Source: NCED01 sp035493955
GTDB taxonomy: Bacteria > Pseudomonadota > Alphaproteobacteria > Caulobacterales > Caulobacteraceae
Direction: 5' to 3'
Assembly (NCBI GenBank): GCA_035493955.1
Contig: DATJHI010000035.1
Location: forward strand, 186,001 to 250,000
DNA: 64,000 bases
This document shows, one piece after another, positions 9,079 through 18,124 of this stretch (position 1 is its first letter; every line of letters begins with the position of its first letter). A model generated the notes under the pieces. That model was not told the DNA's origin and ran no database searches. It was given only the letters and a program-made list of their open reading frames with translations. Made by a program: the position numbers and the translations under genes.

Positions 9079-9492
9079 GTGCGTTTTCTTGGTCTATCCG
9101 TCATCCTGATCGTGGCTTCGCAGGCGCTCGCCGGTTGCGTTGCGAACACGGATGATTCGGCCCTGGTGGTTCAGGATTTCCTCGAAAGCTGTTCGCCGTT
9201 CAACGCGATCGACGGCGATCGGCATCTGGAGGTGAAGTCCAGGCTGGTGGGCCTGGAGCAGGGGCGCCTGAAGTTCGCCAACTATATCGAGGTCACCGAT
9301 CCTGGCGAAAAGCCGATCAGGGTCGATTACACGACCAATGACGCGGAAGAGACCGTGACGCTGAAAATGCGCGGCGGCGACGTCACCTACCACACGGTCG
9401 AACTGACCGGCAGCGCCTGCGCCCTGCTCGCCGGCGACCTGAAGATGGCCGATATCAACGCCAGCTGGTTCGGCGAAAAGGACGACGACTAG
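9079..9492 (+). CDS. Putative lipoprotein of unknown function
   Basis: 137 residues. A GTG start is chosen because GGAG lies 7 nt upstream and the product then begins with a classical lipoprotein signal (VRFLGLSVILIVASQ, lipobox LAGC), predicting lipidation at Cys22 and attachment to a periplasm-facing membrane. The mature part is acidic, with DTVxL-type strands and two further Cys (SCSPF and SACALL) that could form a disulfide. I do not recognise the family. The downstream gene on the other strand ends 13 nt later, and that gene is a thiol oxidoreductase, although nothing links the two directly. Confidence 0.7.
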   Translation: MRFLGLSVILIVASQALAGCVANTDDSALVVQDFLESCSPFNAIDGDRHLEVKSRLVGLEQGRLKFANYIEVTDPGEKPIRVDYTTNDAEETVTLKMRGGDVTYHTVELTGSACALLAGDLKMADINASWFGEKDDD

Positions 9493-9505
9493 AGCAGAAG
9501 CCCGA

Positions 9506-10153
9506 TCAGGGCTCGGCCGCGATGCGGCGCAGGGCGCTCTCGAAGGTCTCTGGCGGCTGGCCCCCCGAGATCAGGTAGCGGTCGTTGATCACCACGGCGG
9601 GGACCGAGCTGATCCCGGCTTCCTGCCATTGTCGCTCGGCGGCGCGAACCTCGGCGGCGTAACGCCCTGAGCGGAGCACCTCGTGGGCGGCGTCGCGATC
9701 GAGGCCGGCGCGCTCGGCCGCCGCCGCCAGGACCTCCGGGTCGCCCAAGTCGCGGTTGTGGGTGAAGTAGGTCTCGAACAGGGCGCGTTTGAGCGCCGCC
9801 TGGGCGCCCTCGATCCCAGCCCAGTGCAACAGGCGGTGGGCGTCGAAGGTGTTGTAGACGCGGCTGTCGTCGGTCTGGGCCATGGTGAACCCGACCTCGG
9901 CGGCGCGCCGGCGCAGGGCCTCGCGATTGGCGGCGATCTGTTCGCGGCTGGAGCCGTATTTCCGGATCAGGTTGTCGACCTTGTTCTGTCCCTCCGGGCC
10001 CATGTCGGGGTTGAGCTCGAACGGCTGGAAATGGAGGTCCGCCTTCACCTCGTCGCCCAGGCGCTGCAGGGCCTGTTCCAGGCTGCCCAGGCCGACGACG
10101 CACCATGGGCAGGAGACGTCGGACACGAAGTCGATCTTCAGGGTCTTGGTCAT
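9506..10153 (-). CDS. DsbA-family oxidoreductase, FrnE-like
   Basis: 215 residues started at the ATG giving MTKTLKIDFVSD. It has a thioredoxin fold with the active site CPWC near residue 17, an inserted all-helical domain, and the cis-Pro loop VPAVVIND near residue 175. This is the FrnE/DsbA subgroup related to 2-hydroxychromene-2-carboxylate isomerase, but with both active-site Cys retained. There is no signal peptide, so a cytoplasmic thiol-disulfide role (oxidative stress, protein disulfide handling) is most likely. It lies 65 nt downstream of the efflux outer-membrane factor on the same strand and could be cotranscribed with the efflux operon. Confidence 0.85.
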   Translation of the reverse strand: MTKTLKIDFVSDVSCPWCVVGLGSLEQALQRLGDEVKADLHFQPFELNPDMGPEGQNKVDNLIRKYGSSREQIAANREALRRRAAEVGFTMAQTDDSRVYNTFDAHRLLHWAGIEGAQAALKRALFETYFTHNRDLGDPEVLAAAAERAGLDRDAAHEVLRSGRYAAEVRAAERQWQEAGISSVPAVVINDRYLISGGQPPETFESALRRIAAEP

Positions 10154-10218
10154 GGCGGGATCCAAGCGGGGGACGCGGGCGAATATAGTCGCCCGGCGCC
10201 GCGGCGCCATCGGTGGGC

Positions 10219-11643
10219 CTAGCCCTTGGGCAGGTCCGCCGTGGTCCAGCCGCCGCCGAGGGCCTCGATCAGCGAGACGCTGGCGGTGAGGCGGGCGCGC
10301 AAGGTGACGAGCGAGTTCACCTCGCTTTGCAGCGCGGTGTTCTGGGCGGTGACGACCGTGGCGTAATCGACCTGGCCGGCGCGATACCGGTTGAGCGCCA
10401 GGGCCTCCGCCTGCCGGGCCGAGGCCTCGGCCGCGGCGCGCAGGCCGGCCTCCTGCTCCAGCACCCGGGCGGCGGCGATCTGGTCCTCCACCGACTGGAA
10501 GGCCGAGAGCACGGTCTGGCGGTACTGCGCCACCCGGGCGTCATAGACCGCCCGCGCGCCTTCCACCTGGGCCTTGCGGGCCCCGAAGTCGAAGATGGTC
10601 CCGGCGAGCTGCGGTCCGATCGACCAGATCTCGTTGGAGACGCTGAACAGGTTGGACAGGCTGGAGGAGGTGAAGCCGAACTGGCCGCTCAGGGTGAGGT
10701 TCGGATAGTAGGCGGCGGTCGCCACGCCGATGCCCGCGTTGGCGGCGGCCATGGCGCGCTCGGCGGCGGCGATGTCGGGGCGGCGCTCCAGGAGGGTCGA
10801 GGCCACGTTCACCGGTACGACCGGCGCCGTCTTCGGCGGCGGGGCGACAGCGATGGCCAGGTCGGCGGGGGTCACGCCGGTGAGGATGGCGATGGCGTGC
10901 TCGAACTGCGCCCGCGTCACACCGAGGTCGACAGCCTGGGCCTGGGCGTTCTGCAACTGGGTCTGGGCGGTGATGACGTCAGCACGGGCGGCGACGCCGG
11001 CGTTGTACTGGTTGGTGGCGAGGTCCAGGGCGCGCTGATAATTTTCCACCGTGGTCGCGAGCAGGGCCTTCTGCGCGTCGATCACCCGGAGGGAGAAGTA
11101 ATCCACCGCCAGCTGGGTCTGGTAGGACAGCTTGGCGTTGGCGATGTCGGCTCCGAACGCCTCGGCGTTGGCGCGGTTCTGCTCCACCGTCCGGCGGATC
11201 TTGCCCCAGACGTCGATCGCCCAGCTGGCCCCCACGGCGGCGCTGTAGCTGGCGGCGGTCGAACTGCCGCCCGCCGGGCCCGCGCCCGGCCGCCGGGCCT
11301 CGGTGGCGGAGGCGTTTCCGGTGACCACTGGGAAGAACTGGGCCTGGCTCTGCGACACCAGGGCCACGGCCTGGCGGTAGTTGGCCTCGGCGACGGCGAC
11401 GTTTTGGTTGGAGATCGCGACCCGGCGCTCGAGCTGGTCCAGCACCGGATCGTTGAAGATCGACCACCATGCCCCGCGGTCGATGCCGTCGGCCGGCTCG
11501 CTCGGTTTCCACCCCTGGGCTTCCTTGAACGTCGCCGAGACCGGGGCGGGGGGGCGCTGGTAGTTCGGTCCGACCACGCAACCGCCTAGCGTCGCCGCCA
11601 GCAGGAGGGGCGTTCCGAACCGGAAACGGGCGAGCATGGTCAT
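10219..11643 (-). CDS. RND efflux outer-membrane lipoprotein, NodT family
   Basis: 474 residues with a lipoprotein signal (LLLAATLGGCVVGPNY, lipidated Cys about residue 22). Two OEP repeats follow with the family hallmarks VSQSQAQFFP, SWAIDVWGKIRR, LERRPDIAAAE and LNRYRAGQVDYATVV. TolC-like trimers of this type form the outer-membrane channel of tripartite pumps. It is the last gene of the efflux operon, beginning 5 nt after the second permease stops, so it is the dedicated exit duct for the MdtABC-like complex. The ATG at 11643 gives MTMLARF; the ATG two codons in is an equally good start. Confidence 0.93.
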   Translation of the reverse strand: MTMLARFRFGTPLLLAATLGGCVVGPNYQRPPAPVSATFKEAQGWKPSEPADGIDRGAWWSIFNDPVLDQLERRVAISNQNVAVAEANYRQAVALVSQSQAQFFPVVTGNASATEARRPGAGPAGGSSTAASYSAAVGASWAIDVWGKIRRTVEQNRANAEAFGADIANAKLSYQTQLAVDYFSLRVIDAQKALLATTVENYQRALDLATNQYNAGVAARADVITAQTQLQNAQAQAVDLGVTRAQFEHAIAILTGVTPADLAIAVAPPPKTAPVVPVNVASTLLERRPDIAAAERAMAAANAGIGVATAAYYPNLTLSGQFGFTSSSLSNLFSVSNEIWSIGPQLAGTIFDFGARKAQVEGARAVYDARVAQYRQTVLSAFQSVEDQIAAARVLEQEAGLRAAAEASARQAEALALNRYRAGQVDYATVVTAQNTALQSEVNSLVTLRARLTASVSLIEALGGGWTTADLPKG

Positions 11644-11648
11644 GACGG

Positions 11649-14600
11649 TCAATCCTTGGAAGGCGCTGCTGCGGGGCCGAAGGCGGGCTCGCCTCCCGGC
11701 CGCCAACCCCTTTTCCGCGGCTTCGGATCCGGGCTGGGGCGGCGCTTGCGCAGCTTGTCGAGATAGACGTAGACCACCGGCGTGGTCAGCAGGGTCAGAA
11801 GCTGGCTGGCCACCAGTCCGCCGATGATGGTGACCCCCAGCGGCCGGCGCAGTTCGCCGCCTTCTCCGAGGCCGAAGGCGAGCGGTAGGGCCCCCAGGAT
11901 GGCGGCGCAGGTGGTCATCAGGATCGGGCGGAACCGCAGCAGCGCCGCCTCGCGGATGGCCGCGCGCGAATCCAGCCCGTGATCCCGCTCCCTCACCAGG
12001 GCGAAGTCGATCATCATGATCGCGTTCTTCTTGACGATGCCGATCAGCAGGATGATCCCGATCAGGCCGATGATGTCGAACTGGATCCTGAAGATCATCA
12101 GGGCCGCCACCGCCCCCACTCCCGCCGACGGCAGGGTGGAGAGCACGGTGAGCGGGTGGATGTAGCTCTCGTACAGGATGCCCAGCACCAGATAGACCGC
12201 GACCAGGGCCGACAGGATCAGGATCGGTTCCGAGGCCAGCGACTGTTCGAACACCTGAGCGGTGCCGCGGAAGTGGCCGACCACGGTTCCGGGCATGGCG
12301 ATGGCGTTCTGGGCGTCGGCCACGGCGGCCTGGGCGTCGCTGAGCGCCCGCCCGACGGCCATGTTGAAGGAGATTGTGGCGGCCACCGCCTGGCCCTGGT
12401 GGTTGACCGCCGTCGGCGTCATCGCCAGCGTGTAGCGCGAGATGGCCGACAGGGGCACGGTCGGCCGCACGGTGGTCGCCACCGCCGCGCCGGTCTGGGC
12501 CTGGTTGGCGCCGCCGCCGCCGGTGGTGGTCTTCAGCACCCCGGCGCCCCCAGCGGTGTTGGCGGTTCCCGTCGAGGCCACATAGAGGTCGCCCAGCGCC
12601 GTGGGGCTCCGACCGTATTTGGGGTCCGCCTCCATCACCACGCGGTACTGGTTCAACTCGTTGTAGATCGTGGCCACGTTGCGCTGGCCGAAGGCGTTGT
12701 ACAGGGTGTTGTCGATGGTCTGGTTGGTGATCCCCAGGCGCGCGGCGCTGTCCCGGTCGATGGTCAGATAGGTTTCCAGCCCCCGGTCCTGCTGGTCGTT
12801 GTTCACGTCGGTCAGGGCCGGAGAGAGCCTTAGCTGGTCGGTCAGCTTCTGGGTCCAGGTGCGCAGGGCCGTCAGGTCGTCGCTTTCCAGGGTGTACTGA
12901 TACTGGGCGTTGGCCTGGCGGCCGCCCACGCGGATGTCCTGGGGCACCTGCAGGAACACCTGGGCGCCGGGGACCCGCGACAGGGCCGGCCGCAGCCGCT
13001 GGCTCACCTGGTCGGAGCTGAGCTTGCGTTCCGCCTTGGGCTTTAGCTGCACGTTCAGGCCGCCGCCGGCGCCGCCGACGAAGCCGGTGACGGTGTCGAC
13101 GGCCGGGTCGCGCTGGATGACCCCGGCCAGGCGGCGGAACTTCTGGCTGGTCAGCTCGAACGAACTGGCCTGGTCCACCTGGGCGAAGCCCTGCAGGGTG
13201 CCGGTGTCCTGCTGCGGGAAGAAGCCCTTGGGCACGGCGGTGTACATATAGACGTTGAGGGCGACGATCGCGGCCAGGATCGCCATCATGATCAAGCCGT
13301 GGCCGAGGGCCCAGTCGAGGGCGTTCTCGTAGGAGCGCACCAGGTTTTCGAAGCCGCGCTCCCAGGCCCTGGCGAACCGGTCCCACAGCCCCAGCGGCCC
13401 CCGCCGCGGTCCGGCCTCCTTGTGGCGCTCTTCGATCAGATAGGCGGCCATCATCGGCGTGGTCGAGAGCGAGATGATCAGCGAGAACAGGATCGCCGCC
13501 GACAGGGTGATGGCGAACTCGCGGAAATAGAGCCCGACGATGCCCCCCATCATCAGGATCGGGATGAACACCGCGATCAGCGAAATGCTCATCGACACGA
13601 CGGTGAAGCCGACCTCTTTCGCGCCGAGCAGGGCGGCCTTCATCCGCGGCATCCCGGCCTCGACGTGGCGGGTGATGTTCTCCAGCACGACGATGGCGTC
13701 GTCGACCACGAAGCCGGTGGCCACGGTCAGGGCCATCAGCGACAGGTTGTCCAGGCTGAAGCCCAGCAGGAACATCATGATCAGGGCGCCCAGCAGGGAC
13801 ACCACCACCGCGACGGCCGGGATCAGGGTGGCCTTGCCGTTGTGCAGGAACAGCAGCACCACGATCACCACCAGGACCACCGAGATCATCAGCGTGTGCT
13901 CCACCTCCTTGAGGGAAGCGCGGATGGTCAGGGTGCGGTCGCTGGCGACGTCCAGGGTCACCTTCGGGGGCAACTCGGCCCGGAGTTGGGGCAGCAGCGC
14001 CTTCACGCGGTCGACCACGGCGACGATATTGGCGCCGGGCTGACGGGTGATCTGCATGACCACGGAGGGTCTGCCGTTGAAAAGTCCCATGTTGTAGAGG
14101 CTGACCGGCCCGTCGACGACCTGGGCCACGTCGGTCAGCCGCACGGGCCCGCCGTTGCGGTAGGCGATGATCAGGGGGGCGTAGTCCTTGGCGGTCTTGC
14201 CCTGGTCGTTGGCGTAGATCTGCAGCCGCCGTCCGTTGATTTCGACCTGGCCCTTGGGGGCGTTGGCGTTGGCCGAAGCGATGGCCGCGCGCACGTCCTC
14301 GCTCGAGATGCCGTAGCGGGCCAGGGCGGGCAGGTTCATCTCGACCCGCACCGCCGGAGAGGCGCCGCCGCCGATGGCGACGTCGCCGACGCCCTGCACC
14401 TGCAGGATCTTCTGGCCGAGGATGGTGTCGGCGGCGTCGTAGATCTGCTGGGTGCTCATGGTCTCGGAGGTGAGCGCCAGGGTCAGGATCGGCTGGTCGG
14501 CCGGGTTCTGCTTGCGGTAGGTCGGGTTGTTGTTGAGCGTCGCCGGCAGGTCGGCCCGCGAGGCGTTTATCGCCGCCTGCACGTCGCGGGCCGCCCCGTC

Positions 14601-14903
14601 GATGTTCCGGTTCATGCCGAACTGCAGCGTGATCCGGGTTTGGCCGACGCCGCTGGACGAAGTCATCTCGCTGACGTCGGCGATCTGGCCGAGCCGGCGC
14701 TCCAAAGGCGTGGCCACGCTGGTGGCCATGATCTGGGGACTGGCGCCGGGCAGGTTGGCCTGGACGGTGATGGTCGGCAGATCGACCGAGGGCAGGGCCG
14801 CCACCGGCAGCATGAAGAAGGCCGCGGCCCCGGCCAGGGAAATCCCCAGGGTCAGCAGGATGGTCGCGACGGGGCGCCGGATGAAGGGGGCCGACAGGTT
14901 CAT
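11649..14903 (-). CDS. mdtC: RND multidrug permease, MdtC-like
   Basis: 1084 residues, full length for an HAE1-type RND pump subunit: 12 membrane helices and two large periplasmic loops. The proton-relay Asp pair is in GFVVDDAIVV (helix 4) and the relay Lys in GIVKKNAIMM (helix 10). It starts inside the last codons of the upstream permease (ATGA overlap), as in mdtBC operons where the two permeases form a mixed trimer. In E. coli MdtABC exports bile salts, novobiocin and some metal/flavonoid compounds; the substrate here is unknown. Assignment to C rather than B rests on gene order. Confidence 0.9.
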   Translation of the reverse strand: MNLSAPFIRRPVATILLTLGISLAGAAAFFMLPVAALPSVDLPTITVQANLPGASPQIMATSVATPLERRLGQIADVSEMTSSSGVGQTRITLQFGMNRNIDGAARDVQAAINASRADLPATLNNNPTYRKQNPADQPILTLALTSETMSTQQIYDAADTILGQKILQVQGVGDVAIGGGASPAVRVEMNLPALARYGISSEDVRAAIASANANAPKGQVEINGRRLQIYANDQGKTAKDYAPLIIAYRNGGPVRLTDVAQVVDGPVSLYNMGLFNGRPSVVMQITRQPGANIVAVVDRVKALLPQLRAELPPKVTLDVASDRTLTIRASLKEVEHTLMISVVLVVIVVLLFLHNGKATLIPAVAVVVSLLGALIMMFLLGFSLDNLSLMALTVATGFVVDDAIVVLENITRHVEAGMPRMKAALLGAKEVGFTVVSMSISLIAVFIPILMMGGIVGLYFREFAITLSAAILFSLIISLSTTPMMAAYLIEERHKEAGPRRGPLGLWDRFARAWERGFENLVRSYENALDWALGHGLIMMAILAAIVALNVYMYTAVPKGFFPQQDTGTLQGFAQVDQASSFELTSQKFRRLAGVIQRDPAVDTVTGFVGGAGGGLNVQLKPKAERKLSSDQVSQRLRPALSRVPGAQVFLQVPQDIRVGGRQANAQYQYTLESDDLTALRTWTQKLTDQLRLSPALTDVNNDQQDRGLETYLTIDRDSAARLGITNQTIDNTLYNAFGQRNVATIYNELNQYRVVMEADPKYGRSPTALGDLYVASTGTANTAGGAGVLKTTTGGGGANQAQTGAAVATTVRPTVPLSAISRYTLAMTPTAVNHQGQAVAATISFNMAVGRALSDAQAAVADAQNAIAMPGTVVGHFRGTAQVFEQSLASEPILILSALVAVYLVLGILYESYIHPLTVLSTLPSAGVGAVAALMIFRIQFDIIGLIGIILLIGIVKKNAIMMIDFALVRERDHGLDSRAAIREAALLRFRPILMTTCAAILGALPLAFGLGEGGELRRPLGVTIIGGLVASQLLTLLTTPVVYVYLDKLRKRRPSPDPKPRKRGWRPGGEPAFGPAAAPSKD

Positions 14904-17900
14904 TCCGCGGGGGCCCCCTGCGGCTCGGGTCCGGCGGTCGGTTCGGGCCCGTCCCCCGGCGCGGCGCCCCGGCGGCGGCGGAGGCGGTCGGCCATCTGGT
15001 CGAAGGTCAGGTAGATCACCGGCGTGGTGAACAGGGTCAGCATCTGCGAGGCGATCAACCCGCCGACGATCGCCACCCCGAGGGGTTGGCGCAGTTCCGA
15101 CCCCGTCCCGGCGCCCAGCATCAGCGGCAGGGCGCCCAGGAGGGCGGCGAAGGTGGTCATCAGGATCGGCCGCAGTCTCAGCAGGGCGGCCTGGTGGATG
15201 GCGGTGCGCGCGTCCTTGCCCTCGGTCCGCTCGGCGGCCAGGGCGAAGTCGATCATCATGATCGCGTTCTTGTTGACGATGCCGATCAAGAGGATGATGC
15301 CGATGATCCCGACGATGCCGAGGTCCATGCGGCCGATCATCAGCGCCAGCAGCGCCCCGACGCTGGCCGAGGGCAGGGTCGACAGGATGGTGACGGGATG
15401 GATGAAGCTCTCATAGAGCACGCCCAGCACGATGTAGATCGTCACCACCGCCGCCAGCACCAGCAGCAGGGTCGAGGACAGGGACGATTGGAAAGCCGCC
15501 GCGGCGCCGAGGAAGGTGGTGGTGACGCTGGTCGGGACGCCGATGGTCTTCTCGGCCTTCTCGATCTCCCGGACCGCGCCGCCTAGGGATTTGCCGGGCG
15601 CCAGGTTGAACGAGATGGTCGCCGCCGGGAACTGGCCGACGTGGCTGATCTGCAGCGGGACCGTCTGCTCGCTGATGGTGGCGATGGCGCTGAGCGGGAC
15701 GGGCGCGCCGGTGGTCGACTGGAGATAAAGGTCGCCCAGGCCCGCGGGGGTCGCCGCGTCGGCCGAGGCCAGGCTGCCCGCGGCGGTCGATCCGACCGGG
15801 GCCGCCTCCAGGATCACCCGGTACTGGTTCGACTGGGTGAAGATGGTCGAGATGATGCGCTGGCCGAAGGCGTTGTAGAGCGCGTTGTCGATGGTGGAGA
15901 CGCTGACGCCGAGGCGGGCGGCGGTGTCGCGGTCCACCTTGATATAGGCGGCCAGCCCCTGGTTCTGCACGTCGGAGGCGACGTCGGTGATGTCGGGAAT
16001 CTTGGCCAGCTCCTGGGTGAGCCGGTTGGTCCAGTCGGCCAGCAGGGCGCGGTCGACCCCTTCCAGCACGAACTGGTACTGGGTGCGGCTGACGTTGGCG
16101 TCGATGGTCAGGTCCTGGACCGGCTGCATATAGAGCGTCACCCCGGTGACCGAGGCGGTGTCCTGTTGCAGGCGGCGGATGATCTCCGACGCCGAAGCCT
16201 TGCGCTCCTCGCGCGGCTTCAGGTTGATCAGCACCCGGCCGGTGTTGACCGTGGTGTTCTGGGCGTCGACCCCGACGTTAGAGGCCACGCTGACCACGTC
16301 CGGATCCTTCAGTATGGCCGCGGCCAGCGCCTGCTGGCGGGTCGCCATCTCGCTGAAGGGGACGGTCTGGTCGGCCTCGGTGATCCCCTGGATCAGTCCG
16401 GTGTCCTGGATCGGGAACAGGCCCTTGGGGATGGCGATGTAGAGGATCGCGGTGAGGGCCATGGTGGCCACCGCCACGCCCAGGGTGAGGAGCTGGTGGT
16501 CCAGCACCCAGGTCAAGCCGCTGTCGTAGCGGTGGATCACCCGGTCGAAACGCTCGTTGAACCAGCGTCCGAAACGGCTCTCCCGGCGGCTGGGTTTGAG
16601 CCACAGGGAGCAGAGGGTCGGCACCAGGGTCAGGGACACGATCGCCGAGATGACGATGGTCACCGCCAGGGTCACCGCGAACTCGCGGAACAGCCGGCCC
16701 ACCACGTCGCCCATGAACAGCAGCGGGATCAGCACGGCCAGCAGGGACAGGGTGAGCGAGATGATGGTGAAGCCGATCTCGCCCGCGCCCTTCAACGCCG
16801 CGGACTTGGGCTCCTCGCCCTCCTCGATGTGGCGGCTGATGTTCTCGATCATGACGATGGCGTCGTCGACCACGAAGCCGGTGGCGATGGTCAGGGCCAT
16901 CAGCGTCAGGTTGTTGAGCGAGAAGTTGAACAGGTACATGGCCCCGAAGGTCCCGACCAGGGCCAGGGGCACCGCGATCCCAGAGATCGCCGTGGCGGCG
17001 AAGTTCTGCAGGAAGACGAAGATCACCGCCACCACCAGCAGGACCGCCAGCACCAGTTCGAACTCCACGTCGTGGACCGAGGCGCGGATGGTGTTGGTGC
17101 GGTCGGTCATCAGCTCGACCTTGACCCCGGCCGGCAACGACTGCTCGATCTGCGGCAGGATCGCCTTCACCCGGTCGACCACGCCGATGACGTTGGCCCC
17201 GGGCTGGCGCTGGATGTTCAGGATCACCGCCGGCGTGGTGTTCTTCCAGGCGCCCAGCTGGGTGTTCTCGGCGCTCTGCACCACGTCGGCCACGTCGGCC
17301 AGCCGGATCGGCGAGCCGTTGCGGTAGGCGATGATCAGGTCGGAATAGGATTCCGGGGTCGACAGCTGGTCGTTGGCGTCGATCACATAGCTGCGGGTCG
17401 GGCCGATCAGATTGCCCTTGGCCCCGTTGACATTGGCCTGGCCGATCGTCGTGCGCAGGTTGTCCATGCTCATGCCGTAGGCGGCCAGGGCCTTGGCGTT
17501 GGCGCGGATCCGCACCGCCGGCCGCTGGCCGCCGGACAGGGTGACCAGGCCCACGCCCGCCACCTGGCTGATCTTCTGGGCCATGCGGGTGTCGGCCAGG
17601 TCCTGCACCTGGGTCAGCGGCAGGGTGGTGGAGGTCAGGGCCAGGGACATGATCGGCGCGTCGGCCGGGTTGACCTTGGCGTAGATCGGCGGGGCCGGCA
17701 GGTCGGCGGGCAGCAGGTTGCCCGCCGCGTTGATCGCCGCCTGCACCTCCTGCTCGGCCACGTCGAGGGACAGGTTGAGATTGAACTGCAGGGTGATCAC
17801 GGAGGCGCCGGCGGAGGACACCGACGACATCCGCGCCAGGCTGGCCATCTGGCCGAAATTGCGCTCCAGCGGCCCGGTGACGGTCGAGGTCATCACATCC

Positions 17901-18124
17901 GGAGAGGCTCCCGGATAGAAGGTCTGCACCTGGATGGTCGGGTAATCGACCTGGGGCAGGGCCGACAGGGGCAGGAACTGGAAGCCGACTACGCCGGCCA
18001 GGAACACGGCCAGCATCAGAAGCGAGGTCGCGATCGGCCGCATGATGAAGATGTGCGACGGGCTGAGCCGCAGGGATCCGGATGGCTTTTCCAGATCGGC
18101 GTCGTCGCCGGGTTCAGCCGCCAT
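14900..18124 (-). CDS. mdtB: RND multidrug permease, MdtB-like
   Basis: 1074 residues; the ATG start overlaps the adaptor stop by 1 nt (TGATG). A ~25-residue acidic cytoplasmic N-terminus precedes helix 1 (FIMRPIATSLLMLAVFLAG). The helix-4 Asp pair GFVVDDAIVM and helix-10 Lys GIVNKNAIMM are intact, so it should be an active proton-coupled subunit. The periplasmic pore and docking domains are complete, and the C-terminus is Pro/Glu/Gly-rich. It partners with the downstream permease, the upstream adaptor and the terminal OMF. Known MdtB/MdtC complexes are 2:1 heterotrimers; whether that holds here is inference. Confidence 0.9.
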   Translation of the reverse strand: MAAEPGDDADLEKPSGSLRLSPSHIFIMRPIATSLLMLAVFLAGVVGFQFLPLSALPQVDYPTIQVQTFYPGASPDVMTSTVTGPLERNFGQMASLARMSSVSSAGASVITLQFNLNLSLDVAEQEVQAAINAAGNLLPADLPAPPIYAKVNPADAPIMSLALTSTTLPLTQVQDLADTRMAQKISQVAGVGLVTLSGGQRPAVRIRANAKALAAYGMSMDNLRTTIGQANVNGAKGNLIGPTRSYVIDANDQLSTPESYSDLIIAYRNGSPIRLADVADVVQSAENTQLGAWKNTTPAVILNIQRQPGANVIGVVDRVKAILPQIEQSLPAGVKVELMTDRTNTIRASVHDVEFELVLAVLLVVAVIFVFLQNFAATAISGIAVPLALVGTFGAMYLFNFSLNNLTLMALTIATGFVVDDAIVMIENISRHIEEGEEPKSAALKGAGEIGFTIISLTLSLLAVLIPLLFMGDVVGRLFREFAVTLAVTIVISAIVSLTLVPTLCSLWLKPSRRESRFGRWFNERFDRVIHRYDSGLTWVLDHQLLTLGVAVATMALTAILYIAIPKGLFPIQDTGLIQGITEADQTVPFSEMATRQQALAAAILKDPDVVSVASNVGVDAQNTTVNTGRVLINLKPREERKASASEIIRRLQQDTASVTGVTLYMQPVQDLTIDANVSRTQYQFVLEGVDRALLADWTNRLTQELAKIPDITDVASDVQNQGLAAYIKVDRDTAARLGVSVSTIDNALYNAFGQRIISTIFTQSNQYRVILEAAPVGSTAAGSLASADAATPAGLGDLYLQSTTGAPVPLSAIATISEQTVPLQISHVGQFPAATISFNLAPGKSLGGAVREIEKAEKTIGVPTSVTTTFLGAAAAFQSSLSSTLLLVLAAVVTIYIVLGVLYESFIHPVTILSTLPSASVGALLALMIGRMDLGIVGIIGIILLIGIVNKNAIMMIDFALAAERTEGKDARTAIHQAALLRLRPILMTTFAALLGALPLMLGAGTGSELRQPLGVAIVGGLIASQMLTLFTTPVIYLTFDQMADRLRRRRGAAPGDGPEPTAGPEPQGAPAE